In this document: positions 30,825-40,462 of the stretch, piece by piece
Numbering within the stretch: the stretch's first letter is position 1
How the letters are laid out: each line of letters begins with the position of its first letter
Notes under the pieces: generated by a model
Databases searched by the model: none
Told to the model about the DNA's origin: nothing
The model's input: only the letters and a program-made list of their open reading frames with translations
Made by a program: the position numbers and the translations under genes
Source of the DNA: Sphingomonas sp. UBA978
Lineage (GTDB): Bacteria; Pseudomonadota; Alphaproteobacteria; Sphingomonadales; Sphingomonadaceae
Reading direction: 5' to 3'
Length of the DNA stretch: 64,000 nucleotides
Assembly: GCF_002292295.1 (NCBI RefSeq)
Contig: NZ_DBBS01000014.1
Location: forward strand, 188,105 to 252,104

Positions 30825-31328
30825 TCACAGCGACGGCATCGCGCGGGCGAGCACGATCAGGTCGTGCGCGACGCCGTCGCTGCCGCGGACGTGGCCGGTC
30901 AGGGTCGCCTCGCGGGTAAAGCCGAGCCCTTCGAACAGCGCGATTGACGCGGCCTGATCGGGAGTCATCGACGCGCTGAGCTTGGCGAGGCCATGCGCGT
31001 GCGCGATCGCCAGCATCGCCTCGAGCAGGTCGCCGCCGAGGCCGGCGCCGCGGCGATCGGGCACGACGAGCAGGCGGACTTCGCCGACATGGCCGCTCCA
31101 GCCGAGCGGATCGCGGACCAGCGCGGCGGTGGCGATGATGCGACCGTCGTCCTCGGCGACGAGGCTGTCGATCCAGCCGTCGCCGATCGCCTGCTGCCAC
31201 GCCTCGATCACGCGCGGATGGCGCAGGTCGCGGCCGAGGAAGAGCAGGTCGTGTTCCGGTAGCGTCGCAGCGAAGGCGAGCATCGCGGCATCGTCGGTCG
31301 GACGGAAACGGCGGATCGTGTGGCTCAT
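30825..31328 (-). CDS. GNAT-family N-acetyltransferase
   Basis: The 167-residue protein has the acetyl-CoA binding pattern of GNAT enzymes. EVRLLVVPDRRGAGLGGDLL is the R/Q-x-x-G-x-G/A loop region, preceded by a central beta strand (IIATAALVRDP). AASIALFEGLGFTREATL is the usual C-terminal N-x-x-L-F/Y-x-x-x-G-F segment. The acceptor is unknown. AGGAGAG sits about eight bases before the ATG. It is convergent with the phasin gene, leaving only four bases between the stop codons. Confidence 0.88.
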   Translation of the reverse strand: MSHTIRRFRPTDDAAMLAFAATLPEHDLLFLGRDLRHPRVIEAWQQAIGDGWIDSLVAEDDGRIIATAALVRDPLGWSGHVGEVRLLVVPDRRGAGLGGDLLEAMLAIAHAHGLAKLSASMTPDQAASIALFEGLGFTREATLTGHVRGSDGVAHDLIVLARAMPSL

Positions 31329-31364
31329 GCGGGCGTCTCTCCTGCCGGGATTGCGTTCGAACCC

Positions 31365-32942
31365 TCAGCCCGGGCGGGGCGTTCCGCCGGGGGTGACCGG
31401 CTGCGGACCCTGCGGCGTCGTCTCCAGCGACGAATCGCCGCCGAGCACACGGTAGAGCGTCACGCGGTTGGTGGCACCGACCAATGTGGTCGCCACCAAT
31501 GTACGCTGCGCGGTATAGAGCGAGCGCTGCGCATCGAGGCTGGACAGGAAGGTGTCGATCCCGCCCTGATAGCGTGCGTTGACCAATTGCAGCGTATCCG
31601 CCGCAGCGGCGCGGAAATTGGTCTGGGCGCGCAATTGCGCGGCGAGCGTGCCCTGCCGGGCGAGCGCGTCGGCGGTTTCCTGGAAGGCAGTCTGAATCGT
31701 CTTTTCGTAGGTGGCGAGCGCGGCGTCGCGCTGCGCCTCGGTATAGCGGACGTTGTTGCGCGCGGCGCCGGCCTGGAAGATCGGATAACTGACCGAGGGG
31801 GCGACCGAATAGTTGAACGCGCCGCCCGAGAAGAGCGAGGACAGCGCGGTGCTGGCGAAGCCGACAAGGCCGGTCAGCGAGATGCGCGGGAACAGGGCGG
31901 CGCGCGCGGCGCCGATCTCCGCATTATAGGCGCGCAATTCGTATTCGGACTGGACCACGTCGGGGCGGCGGAGCAGCACGCCGCTGTCGAGGCCGGCAGG
32001 CAGGGTGGCGACCGTCGCCTGCGCCTCGTCGATCGAGGCGGGGAGCAATGCGGGGTCGATCGCGGCGCCGACGAGCAGCTGCAGCGCGTTGACGTCCTGC
32101 GCGACCAATGTCGTCTGTTCGGCGAGGTCGGCGTTGGCGGTTTCGAGGATCTGTTCGGCCTGACGCAGGTCGGTGCGCGGGCTGATCCCGCCCTCCAGCC
32201 GGGCGCGGGTGAGGCGGACGCTCTTTTGCGCGCTGGTCGCGGTATCCTGCGCGATGGCGAGCAGGCTGCGGTCGGCGGCATAGTTGAGCCAGGCGGTGGC
32301 GATGTCGCCGACCAGCGTCAGGCGGGTGGCGCGGGCGGCGGCCTCGGTCGCGAAATAGCGGTCGAGCGCGGCGCGCGACAGCGAGCGGATGCGGCCGAAC
32401 AGGTCGAGTTCGAAGGCGGTGGTGCCGACCTGCGCGGAAAAGGCGCTGTTGCCGGCGCTGGTCGTCGTGACCGTGCCGGTGCCCGTGCCCGTTCCGCCGG
32501 TTCCGGTGCCGGTCCCTGTGCCGCCCGTGCCGGTGCCCGTTCCCGTGCCGCCGGTGCTGCCGCTACCTGCGACGCTGCGCGCGCCGTCGCCGCCGCCCGA
32601 ATAGGTGTAGCGGCCAGAGGCGTCGACCGCGGGAAACAGGTCGGCGCGCTGGATGCGATATTGCGCGCGCGCGGCGGCGATGTTGGCGGCGGCGACGCGC
32701 AGGTCGCGGTTGTTGGCCAGCGCGCTGTCGATCAGCGTCTGCAGCCGCCGGTCGCGGAAGATGTCGCGATAGGTGAACGCCGGCAGCGCCGCCTCGCTCT
32801 GACGGAGATAGGCGTCGCCGACCGGCCATGACGGCGGCACCGGCAGGTCGGCGCGGACGTATTTGGGCTCCATCGAACAGCCGGCGAGCGCGGTGCCGGC
32901 GAGCGTCAGGGCGAGGAGGATGCGGGTCGTCCGGGGCATCAT
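31365..32942 (-). CDS. Outer-membrane efflux lipoprotein (NodT/OprM type)
   Basis: The 525-residue channel protein has a lipoprotein signal with lipobox TALAGCSMEPKY. It also has two TolC-like repeats of paired helices, for example SALANNRDLRVAAANIAAAR and the later RDAALATYEKTIQTAF. It forms the outer-membrane exit duct of the RND pump encoded just upstream. A low-complexity insert of about 45 residues rich in Gly/Thr lies near residues 125-165, encoded by a tandem DNA repeat around 32465-32560. Its ATG overlaps the pump gene stop (ATGA at 32939-32942). Confidence 0.94.
   Translation of the reverse strand: MMPRTTRILLALTLAGTALAGCSMEPKYVRADLPVPPSWPVGDAYLRQSEAALPAFTYRDIFRDRRLQTLIDSALANNRDLRVAAANIAAARAQYRIQRADLFPAVDASGRYTYSGGGDGARSVAGSGSTGGTGTGTGTGGTGTGTGTGGTGTGTGTVTTTSAGNSAFSAQVGTTAFELDLFGRIRSLSRAALDRYFATEAAARATRLTLVGDIATAWLNYAADRSLLAIAQDTATSAQKSVRLTRARLEGGISPRTDLRQAEQILETANADLAEQTTLVAQDVNALQLLVGAAIDPALLPASIDEAQATVATLPAGLDSGVLLRRPDVVQSEYELRAYNAEIGAARAALFPRISLTGLVGFASTALSSLFSGGAFNYSVAPSVSYPIFQAGAARNNVRYTEAQRDAALATYEKTIQTAFQETADALARQGTLAAQLRAQTNFRAAAADTLQLVNARYQGGIDTFLSSLDAQRSLYTAQRTLVATTLVGATNRVTLYRVLGGDSSLETTPQGPQPVTPGGTPRPG
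32465..32562. repeat. Tandem low-complexity repeat inside the outer-membrane factor gene
   Basis: Short units built from GTGCC and CCGGT wording repeat in tandem across about 100 bases, encoding runs of Gly-Thr-Gly-Thr. Such tracts may slip during replication, and copy number could vary between strains. Confidence 0.7.
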
Positions 32943-35900
32943 GCGGGCTCCGGCTTCGAGGCGGGATCGGCGCCGGGATTGGCGGGCGGCATCGGCGGTG
33001 CGGGCGGGTGGTCGTCGGTCTTGCCGTGATGCCCGGTCGGACGTCCGCGCAGCTTGGCGATCCCGTCGCGCACGCCGCGGCGGACGAGCACGAAGAAGAG
33101 CGGGATGTAGAAGATCGCGAGGAAGGTCGCCGACAGCATGCCGCCGATCACCGCGGTGCCGATCGCGATGCGGCTGTTCGCGCCCGCGCCGGTCGAGATC
33201 GCCAGTGGCAGCACGCCGAAGATGAAGGCGAAGGAGGTCATCAGGATCGGGCGGAGGCGGATCTTGGCGGCCTCCAGCGCGGCGTCGATGACGCGGGCGC
33301 CCTTGCGCTCCGCCTGTTCGGCGAATTCGATCATCAGGATCGCGTTCTTCGCCGCCAGCCCCATCGTCGTCAGCAGCCCGATCTGGAGGTAGACGTCGTT
33401 GGTGAGGCCGCGCAGCGTCACGAAGGCGATCGCGCCGATCAGTCCGAGCGGGATGACGAGCAGCACCGCGAACGGGATCGACCAGCTTTCGTACAAAGCG
33501 GCGAGGCACAGGAAGACGACGAGGATCGACAGACCGTAGAGCAATGGCGCCTGCCCCGCCGACAGCCGTTCCTGATAGGACAGGCCCGCCCATGCCACCG
33601 AGGTGCCGGGAATCTGCGCCGCCAGTTCGGTGATCCGCGCCATTGCATCGCCCGAACTCTTGCCCGACGCGGCCGACCCCTGGAATTCGTAGGAGGCGAT
33701 GCCGTTGAACCGCGACAAGGTCGTCGGTGCGGTCGCCCAGCCGGTGGTGGCGAAGGAGGAGAAGGGGACCATCTGCCCGCTCGACCCGCGCACGAACCAT
33801 TGCTTGAGGTCGTCGGGAGCGGAGCGATAGGGCGCGTCACCCTGCACGTAGACGCGCTTGACGCGGCCGCGGTCGATGAAGTCGTTGACGTATTGCCCGC
33901 CCCAGGCGGTGGTCAGCGTCGAATTGGCGTTGGTCTGCGTCAGGCCCAGCGCGGCGAGCTTCTGCTGGTCCATGTCGACGCGCAAAGTCGCGATGTCGGG
34001 CAGTTCGGTGAGGCGCACCGAGGACAGCATCGGATCGGCGTTGGCGGCGGCGAGCAGTTTGTCGCGGGCGGCGGCGAACTGGTCCTGCGTCAGCCCGCCG
34101 GTGTTCTGCAGCTCCATGGTGAAGCCGTCCGACTGGCCGAGGCCGCGGACCGCCGGCGGCACCAGCGCGAACACCTGCGCGTCGCGCAAGCCCCGGAAGG
34201 CGGCGGAGGCGCGGCCGGTGATCGCGTCCGCCGTATTCTCCTTGCCGCCGCGTTTCGACCAGTCGACGAAGTTGAGGAAGCCCTGACCGGTGTTCTGGCC
34301 GCTGACGCCGCCGCCACCGCCGCCCGCGACGGTGAACAGGACGGAGGTGTTCTTCCCCTCGTTCTCGGTGAAATATTTCTCGACCTGCCGCTGCACCTGC
34401 AGCGTGCGCGCCTGCGTCGCGCCCGGCGGCAGGCGGAACTGGATGATCGCCGAGCCCTGGTCCTCGGTCGGCAGGAAGCCGGTCGGCAGGCGCATGAACA
34501 GCGCCGCGAGCAGAGCGACGGTGCCGAGGTAGATGAGCAGGAACAGCCATTTGCGGTTGACCACCGCCATCACCCAGCCGGTGTAGCGTTCGACGCCGCG
34601 GTCGAAGTTGCGGTTGAACCAGTCGGCGGCCTTCGTCCCCCAGCCGGCGACGCGGGGGAAGCGGCGCTTGAACCCCTGGGCCTCCTCCGCCTCCTTCGAC
34701 TTCTGCTTGAGCAGCGAGGCGGTGAGCGCGGGGCTGAGGATCAGCGCGACGAGCACCGACAGCACCATCGCGGCGACGATGGTGAGCGAGAACTGGCGAT
34801 AGATGACGCCGGTCGATCCGCCGAAGAAGGCCATCGGCAGGAACACCGCCGACAGCACCAGCGCGATCGCGATCAGCGCGACGGTGATCTCGTTCATCGA
34901 CTCGATCGTCGCCTCGCGCGGCGTCATGTCGGGATTCTCTTCCATCAGCCGCTCGACGTTCTCGACGACGACGATCGCGTCGTCGACGAGCAGGCCGATG
35001 GCGAGGACGAGGCCGAACAGCGTCAGCGTATTGATCGAGAAGCCGGCGAGATAGAAGACCGCGAAGGTGCCGAGCAGCACGACCGGCACCGCGATCGTCG
35101 GGATCAGGGTCGCGCGCCAGCTTTGCAGGAAGACGAACATGACGACGACGACGAGGATCACCGCCTCGATCAGCGTCTTGACCACTTCCTCGATCGACAG
35201 TTCGATGAAGGCGGTGGTGTCGTTGGCATAGGCGACCTTGAGGCCGGGCGGGAAGGTCTTGGCGACGCGCGTGATCTCCGCCTTCACCAGTTCGGCCGTC
35301 TCCAGCGCGTCGGCGCCGGGGGCGAGCAGCACGGCGATGCCGGCGCCGGGGTGGCGGTTGATGCGGCTGACCGCGGCATAGCTTTCCGCGCCGAGTTCGA
35401 TCCGGCCGACGTCGGACAGGCGCACGGTGGCGCCTGACGGCAGCGTCTTGATGATGATGGCCCGGAATTGTTCGGGCGTCTGGAGGCGCGACTGGGCGGT
35501 GACGGTCGCGTTGAGCATCTGTTCGGGGCCGGACGGCAGGCCGCCGACCTCGCCCGCCGCGACCTCGGTGTTCTGGTTCTGGATCGCGGTGGTGATGTCC
35601 GACGGGATCAGCGAATAGCTGGCGAGCCGTTCCGGGTTGAGCCAGATGCGCATCGCATATTGCGAGCCGAAGACGTTGGTGTCGCCGACGCCCTGCACGC
35701 GGCCGAGCGGATCCTGCAGGTTGGAGACGAGATAGTCGCTGACGTCCTGGTTGGTCTTGGTATCCGTCTCGTCATAGACGCCGGCGATCAGCAGGAAGTC
35801 CGGGTTGGACTTGCGGACGACGAGGCCCTGCTGCTGCACCTGCTGCGGCAGGCGCGCGACCGCCTGCTGCACCTGATTTTGCACCTGCACCTGCGCGATG

Positions 35901-36205
35901 TCGGGGTCGGTACCCTTGTCGAAGGTCGCGGTGATCGTCACCGCGCCACGGCTCGACGAGGAGGAGCTGAAATAGAGCAGGCCGTCGATGCCGGTCAGCT
36001 GCTGTTCGATGACCTGCGTCACCGAATTCTGGAGCGTCTGTGCCGAGGCGCCGGGGAAGGTGGCGCGGATCGACACCTGCGGCGGGGCGACGTCGGGATA
36101 TTGCGCGATCGGCAGGCTGAGGATCGCGCCGACGCCGGCGAGCATGACGATGATCGCGAGCACCCAGGCGAAGATGGGGCGATCGATGAAGATGCGGCTT
36201 ATCAT
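32939..36205 (-). CDS. RND efflux pump inner-membrane transporter (HAE1/AcrB family)
   Basis: The 1088-residue proton-driven drug exporter shows the family's layout of two sets of transmembrane helices and two large periplasmic loops. The N-terminus MISRIFIDRPIFAWVLAIIV and IAQYPDVAPPQVSI are classic. The proton-relay aspartates lie in GLLVDDAIVVVENVERLM. The glycine-rich run near residue 612 and the proline-rich tail (KTDDHPPAPPMPPANPG) are local features. It starts six bases after the stop of the periplasmic adaptor gene. Family members export hydrophobic antibiotics, dyes, bile salts and solvents. Confidence 0.96.
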   Translation of the reverse strand: MISRIFIDRPIFAWVLAIIVMLAGVGAILSLPIAQYPDVAPPQVSIRATFPGASAQTLQNSVTQVIEQQLTGIDGLLYFSSSSSSRGAVTITATFDKGTDPDIAQVQVQNQVQQAVARLPQQVQQQGLVVRKSNPDFLLIAGVYDETDTKTNQDVSDYLVSNLQDPLGRVQGVGDTNVFGSQYAMRIWLNPERLASYSLIPSDITTAIQNQNTEVAAGEVGGLPSGPEQMLNATVTAQSRLQTPEQFRAIIIKTLPSGATVRLSDVGRIELGAESYAAVSRINRHPGAGIAVLLAPGADALETAELVKAEITRVAKTFPPGLKVAYANDTTAFIELSIEEVVKTLIEAVILVVVVMFVFLQSWRATLIPTIAVPVVLLGTFAVFYLAGFSINTLTLFGLVLAIGLLVDDAIVVVENVERLMEENPDMTPREATIESMNEITVALIAIALVLSAVFLPMAFFGGSTGVIYRQFSLTIVAAMVLSVLVALILSPALTASLLKQKSKEAEEAQGFKRRFPRVAGWGTKAADWFNRNFDRGVERYTGWVMAVVNRKWLFLLIYLGTVALLAALFMRLPTGFLPTEDQGSAIIQFRLPPGATQARTLQVQRQVEKYFTENEGKNTSVLFTVAGGGGGGVSGQNTGQGFLNFVDWSKRGGKENTADAITGRASAAFRGLRDAQVFALVPPAVRGLGQSDGFTMELQNTGGLTQDQFAAARDKLLAAANADPMLSSVRLTELPDIATLRVDMDQQKLAALGLTQTNANSTLTTAWGGQYVNDFIDRGRVKRVYVQGDAPYRSAPDDLKQWFVRGSSGQMVPFSSFATTGWATAPTTLSRFNGIASYEFQGSAASGKSSGDAMARITELAAQIPGTSVAWAGLSYQERLSAGQAPLLYGLSILVVFLCLAALYESWSIPFAVLLVIPLGLIGAIAFVTLRGLTNDVYLQIGLLTTMGLAAKNAILMIEFAEQAERKGARVIDAALEAAKIRLRPILMTSFAFIFGVLPLAISTGAGANSRIAIGTAVIGGMLSATFLAIFYIPLFFVLVRRGVRDGIAKLRGRPTGHHGKTDDHPPAPPMPPANPGADPASKPEPA

Positions 36206-36211
36206 GACGGA

Positions 36212-37462
36212 TCAGCCGCCCTTGCCCTGCGCGGCGCCCTGCTGCTGCCCGTCGGATCCCTGTTGCGGCGGCGCGACCCGTTGCGGGCTGTTCGCCGGCA
36301 CCGCCTTCACCTGCGCGCCGGGGCGCAAATTGTTGAGGCCCTGCGTGATGATCTTGTCGCCGGGGTTGAGGCCGGCGGTGACCACCCAATAGCGGCCCTG
36401 CGTGCGCGCCGCGGTGACGGGCTTCTGCACCGTCTTGTTGTTCTGGCCGACCAGCATCACCGTCGCATTGCCCTTGGCATCGCGGCTCAGCGCCTCCTGC
36501 GGCACGAGGAAGGCGCGCTGGTTGATCGCCTGCGCGAAGCTCGCCCGCACGAACATGCCGGGCAGCAGGATGCCCTGCGGATTGGGGATGCGCGCGCGCA
36601 GCGTCACGGTGCCGGTTTCGGTGTTGACCAAGGCTTCCGAGAATTCGACGCTGCCGGTCTGGCCGTAATCGCCGCCGTCTTCCAGCTTCAGGCGGACCTG
36701 CGCGGTGGTGGGGACGACGCCGTTCTGCGCGAGGCTGCGGCGCAGCGCGAGCATGTCGGCGGCGGATTGCTGGATGTCGACGAACATCGGGTCGAGCCGC
36801 TGGATCTGCGCGAGCGGATCGGTCTGGCTGGCGGAGACCAGCGCGCCGACGGTGAACAGCGAACGGCCGATGCGGCCGGTGATCGGCGCGGGGACGGTGG
36901 TGAACTTGAGGTTGATCCGCGCCGTCTCCAGCGCGGCGCCGGTCTGCGCGACGGAGGCGGTCGCCTGCCGCGCCGAGGCGACGGCGTTGGTATATTCTTG
37001 CTTCGACACCGCCTCGATCGCGGCGAGCGGGCGATAGCGGTCGGCCTGGATGCGCAGCGCCTCCTGATTGGCGCGGGCGCTTTGCAGGTTCGCCTGCGCC
37101 TCGTTCACCGCGGCGCGATAGAGGCGGGGGTCGATCTCGTAGAGCGGCTGGCCGCGCCGGACCAGCGCGCCTTCGGTGAAGAAGCGGCGGCGGATGATGC
37201 CGTTGACCTGCGGGCGGACGTCGGAGCTTTCATAGGCGCTGGTGCGCGCGGCGAGTTCGGTGACCATCGCGGCGCTGGTCGGCTGGACGACGACATAGCC
37301 GACCGTGGTCGGGCCGCGGTTGGCGCCGCCGGCGCCGCCCTTGCCCGCGCCCTTGTCCTGCGATTCGCCGCTGCCGCAGGCGGCGAGCAGCAGGGCGATC
37401 GCAATGGTGCCGCCGGCAAGGCGCCGGCGGTCCCGGAGGGAGGCTGTGGTCAAATGGGTCAC
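36212..37462 (-). CDS. RND efflux periplasmic adaptor (AcrA/MFP family)
   Basis: The 416-residue membrane-fusion protein is a lipoprotein (LLLAACGSGESQ). The adaptor order is visible. The biotinyl-lipoyl half-motifs are VRPQVNGIIRRRFFTEGALV and the later FTTVPAPITGRIGRSLFTVG. Between them is an alpha-helical hairpin, and after them the beta-barrel and membrane-proximal domains. It is first in a three-gene efflux operon read leftwards (adaptor, pump, outer-membrane channel) and begins with GTG. No TetR or MarR repressor gene is adjacent, so control is not evident here. Confidence 0.94.
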   Translation of the reverse strand: MTHLTTASLRDRRRLAGGTIAIALLLAACGSGESQDKGAGKGGAGGANRGPTTVGYVVVQPTSAAMVTELAARTSAYESSDVRPQVNGIIRRRFFTEGALVRRGQPLYEIDPRLYRAAVNEAQANLQSARANQEALRIQADRYRPLAAIEAVSKQEYTNAVASARQATASVAQTGAALETARINLKFTTVPAPITGRIGRSLFTVGALVSASQTDPLAQIQRLDPMFVDIQQSAADMLALRRSLAQNGVVPTTAQVRLKLEDGGDYGQTGSVEFSEALVNTETGTVTLRARIPNPQGILLPGMFVRASFAQAINQRAFLVPQEALSRDAKGNATVMLVGQNNKTVQKPVTAARTQGRYWVVTAGLNPGDKIITQGLNNLRPGAQVKAVPANSPQRVAPPQQGSDGQQQGAAQGKGG

Positions 37463-37623
37463 CCGGCTCGTGTCTCGGCTCGCGCGCCGCAGCCGCGCGA
37501 CTGGGCACGGTTGCGGTGATTGGTTGCTCTTGCTGGCCTAATGGCGGCGATCCCGGCGGAAATGCAACCCGCGGGCCGCGTTATTAATGTCGCAAAATGT
37601 AGCAGTCCGGATAGGAACCAGCC

Positions 37624-38316
37624 ATGACCGACACCAGCGACAGGGCCGATGGCGAGAAGGCGCGCGCCGCCGCGGCGGCGGTGGCGGAGGTGCGCGCGGG
37701 CATGCTGGTCGGGCTCGGTACCGGATCGACCGCCACCCATGCGATCCGCGCGCTCGGCGCACGGGTGGCAGAGGGGCTGGCGGTGCGGGCGGTCGCCACG
37801 TCGCAGGCGAGCGACGCGCTGGCGCGGCGGCTGGGGATCGCGATGCTCGACTTCGCCGACGTGCCGCGCGTCGACCTAACGATCGACGGGGCGGACGAGA
37901 TCGATCCGCGGCTGTATGCGGTGAAGGGGGCGGGTGGCGCGATGCTGCGCGAGAAGGTGGTCGCTGCCGCATCCGACCGGATGGTGGTGATCGCCGATTC
38001 GTCGAAGCGGGTGGCGGCGATCGGCGCGGCACGGGTGCCGGTCGAGATCCTGCCGTTCGCGCGTGCGTCGCTGCTGGCGGCGCTCGGTGAGGGGGCGGAA
38101 CTGCGGATGCGCGACGGGGCGCCCTATGTGACGGACAACGGCAACTGGATCGCCGATTGCCGGTTCGCGCTGGATGACCCCGCGAAAACAGCGGCCTGGC
38201 TGGACGGCATGCCCGGGGTGCTGGGCCACGGCCTGTTCCTCGACGAGGTCGATGCCGCCTATGTCGCCGAATACGGAGTCGTTTCGCGGCTGGAACGGGC
38301 CGGCCCGTCTCGTTAA
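37624..38316 (+). CDS. rpiA: Ribose-5-phosphate isomerase A
   Basis: The 230-residue enzyme interconverts ribose-5-phosphate and ribulose-5-phosphate. All main signatures are present: GLGTGSTATHAIRALG (phosphate loop), LTIDGADEIDPRLYAVKGAG (catalytic aspartates) and AMLREKVVAAAS. It is the first gene of a pentose-phosphate block with tkt and tal downstream. About 160 bases separate it from the divergent efflux operon and should hold both promoters. Confidence 0.96.
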   Translation: MTDTSDRADGEKARAAAAAVAEVRAGMLVGLGTGSTATHAIRALGARVAEGLAVRAVATSQASDALARRLGIAMLDFADVPRVDLTIDGADEIDPRLYAVKGAGGAMLREKVVAAASDRMVVIADSSKRVAAIGAARVPVEILPFARASLLAALGEGAELRMRDGAPYVTDNGNWIADCRFALDDPAKTAAWLDGMPGVLGHGLFLDEVDAAYVAEYGVVSRLERAGPSR

Positions 38317-38386
38317 AGGCGGGGCCACCGCAACAGATCGGGCGTGCAGGCGTTCGACGCAGGGTAAGAGCGAGGGCATTACTCCC

Positions 38387-40462
38387 ATGACCGATACCAA
38401 GACCGCGATCCACGAAGATGGTTCGCCGGAACGTCTCACGATCGATACCATCCGCACGCTGTCGATGGACGCGGTGCAGAAGGCCAATTCGGGCCACCCC
38501 GGCACGCCGATGGCGCTGGCGCCGGTCGGCTATACCCTGTGGTCGCAATTCCTGCGCTACGATCCGTCGCGCGCCGACTGGCCGAACCGCGACCGGTTCG
38601 TGCTGTCGGTCGGCCATGCGTCGATGCTGCTCTATTCGCTGATCCACCTTGCGGGGATCGAGGAGATCGACGCGGAGGGCAACAAGACCGGCCGTGCCGC
38701 GCTGACGCTCGACGACCTCAAGGGATTCCGCCAGCTCGCCTCGCGGACGCCGGGCCACCCCGAATATCGCCACACCACCGGCGTCGAGACGACGACCGGG
38801 CCGCTGGGCGCGGGCTGTTCCAATTCGGTCGGCATGGCCATCGCCGAGCGCTGGCTCGCGGCACGCTACAACCGGCCCGACTTCACGCTGTTCGACCATG
38901 ACGTCTATACGCTGTGCGGCGACGGCGACATGATGGAAGGCGTCGCGGCGGAGGCGGCGAGCCTCGCCGGGCATCTCAAGCTCAGCAACCTGTGCTGGAT
39001 CTACGACAGCAACCACATTTCGATCGAGGGCGGCACCGACCTCGCGTTCGACGAGGATGTCGGCCTGCGCTTCCAGGCCTATGGCTGGAACGTCATCCAT
39101 CTCGACGACGCCAACGACACCAGGGCGTTCGCCGCCGCGATCGAGACGTTCAAGGCGACGGACGACCGCCCGACCTTCATCGTCGTCCATTCGGTGATCG
39201 GCTGGGGCAGCCCCAAGGCGGGCAGCGAGAAGGCGCATGGCGAGCCGCTGGGCGAGGACAATGTCCGTGCGACCAAGAAGGCCTATGGCTGGCCCGAGGA
39301 CAAGGATTTCTACGTTCCCGAAGGCGTCGCCGAGCATTTCCACGACGCCATCGCCGGCCGCAGCGAACCGCTGCGCCACGCATGGGAGGCGATGCTCGCC
39401 CAATATGGCGAGGCCTATCCCGAGCTCGGCGCCGAACTCGACCTGATGCTCAAGGACAAATTGCCCGAGGGCTGGGATGCCGACATCCCCGTCTTCCCGG
39501 CGGATGAAAAGGGCCTCGCCAGCCGCGATTCGGGCGGCAAGGTGCTCAACGCGCTCGCCGCACGGGTGCCGTGGCTGATCGGCGGTTCCGCCGACCTCGC
39601 GCCGTCGACCAAGACCGACATCAAGGGCAAGCCCTCGTTCGAGGCGTCGAACTATGGCGGCCAGAACTTCCACTTCGGCGTGCGCGAACATGGCATGGGC
39701 GGCGTGGTCAACGGCATGACGCTGTCGCACCTGCGCAGCTACGGCTCCACCTTCCTCGTCTTCGCGGACTATATGCGCGCGCCGATCCGCCTGTCGGCGA
39801 TCATGGAACTCGCCAGCGTCTGGGTGTTCACGCACGATTCGATCGGCGTCGGCGAGGATGGGCCGACCCACCAGCCGATCGAGCATCTGGCGACGCTGCG
39901 CGCGATCCCGGGGCTTGACACGATCCGGCCGGGCGACGCCAACGAGGTGGCATACGCATGGCGCGCGGCGCTGGAGGATGCCACCCGGCCGACCGCGCTG
40001 ATCTTCTCGCGCCAAGCGTTGCCGACGCTCGATCGCGACGTCTACGCACCCGCCGAAGGGACGCTGAAGGGCGGCTATGTGCTCGCCGACTGCGACGGCA
40101 CGCCCGACGTGATCCTGATCGCGACGGGCAGCGAACTGGCGCTGGTCGTGCAGGCGCACGAAAAGCTCAAGGCCGACGGGGTGAAGAGCCGTGTCGTGTC
40201 GATGCCGAGCTGGTATCGCTACGAGCTGCAATCCGAGCAGTATAAGGAAAGCGTGCTGCCGTCGTCGGTGCCCACGCGCCTCGCGGTCGAGCAGGCGGGC
40301 GAGATGGGCTGGCACCGCTATGTCGGGTTGAAGGGCCGGACGATCACCATGTCGACGTTCGGTGCCTCCGCCCCCATATCCAAGCTGCAGGACAAATACG
40401 GCTTCACCCTCGACAATGTCGTCAAGGTGGCGCGCGAAATGCTGGAGAGCAACAATGGGTAA
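38387..40462 (+). CDS. tkt: Transketolase
   Basis: The 691-residue thiamine-diphosphate enzyme transfers two-carbon units in the non-oxidative pentose-phosphate pathway. The ThDP/metal motif is LCGDGDMMEGVAAEAASLAG with the conserved asparagine region near IYDSNHISIEG. RTPGHPEYRHTTGVETTTGP near the N-terminus and the pyrimidine-domain FTHDSIGVGEDGPTHQPIEH are diagnostic. It is slightly longer than many homologues owing to an N-terminal extension. Its stop overlaps the tal start by eight bases. Confidence 0.97.
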   Translation: MTDTKTAIHEDGSPERLTIDTIRTLSMDAVQKANSGHPGTPMALAPVGYTLWSQFLRYDPSRADWPNRDRFVLSVGHASMLLYSLIHLAGIEEIDAEGNKTGRAALTLDDLKGFRQLASRTPGHPEYRHTTGVETTTGPLGAGCSNSVGMAIAERWLAARYNRPDFTLFDHDVYTLCGDGDMMEGVAAEAASLAGHLKLSNLCWIYDSNHISIEGGTDLAFDEDVGLRFQAYGWNVIHLDDANDTRAFAAAIETFKATDDRPTFIVVHSVIGWGSPKAGSEKAHGEPLGEDNVRATKKAYGWPEDKDFYVPEGVAEHFHDAIAGRSEPLRHAWEAMLAQYGEAYPELGAELDLMLKDKLPEGWDADIPVFPADEKGLASRDSGGKVLNALAARVPWLIGGSADLAPSTKTDIKGKPSFEASNYGGQNFHFGVREHGMGGVVNGMTLSHLRSYGSTFLVFADYMRAPIRLSAIMELASVWVFTHDSIGVGEDGPTHQPIEHLATLRAIPGLDTIRPGDANEVAYAWRAALEDATRPTALIFSRQALPTLDRDVYAPAEGTLKGGYVLADCDGTPDVILIATGSELALVVQAHEKLKADGVKSRVVSMPSWYRYELQSEQYKESVLPSSVPTRLAVEQAGEMGWHRYVGLKGRTITMSTFGASAPISKLQDKYGFTLDNVVKVAREMLESNNG

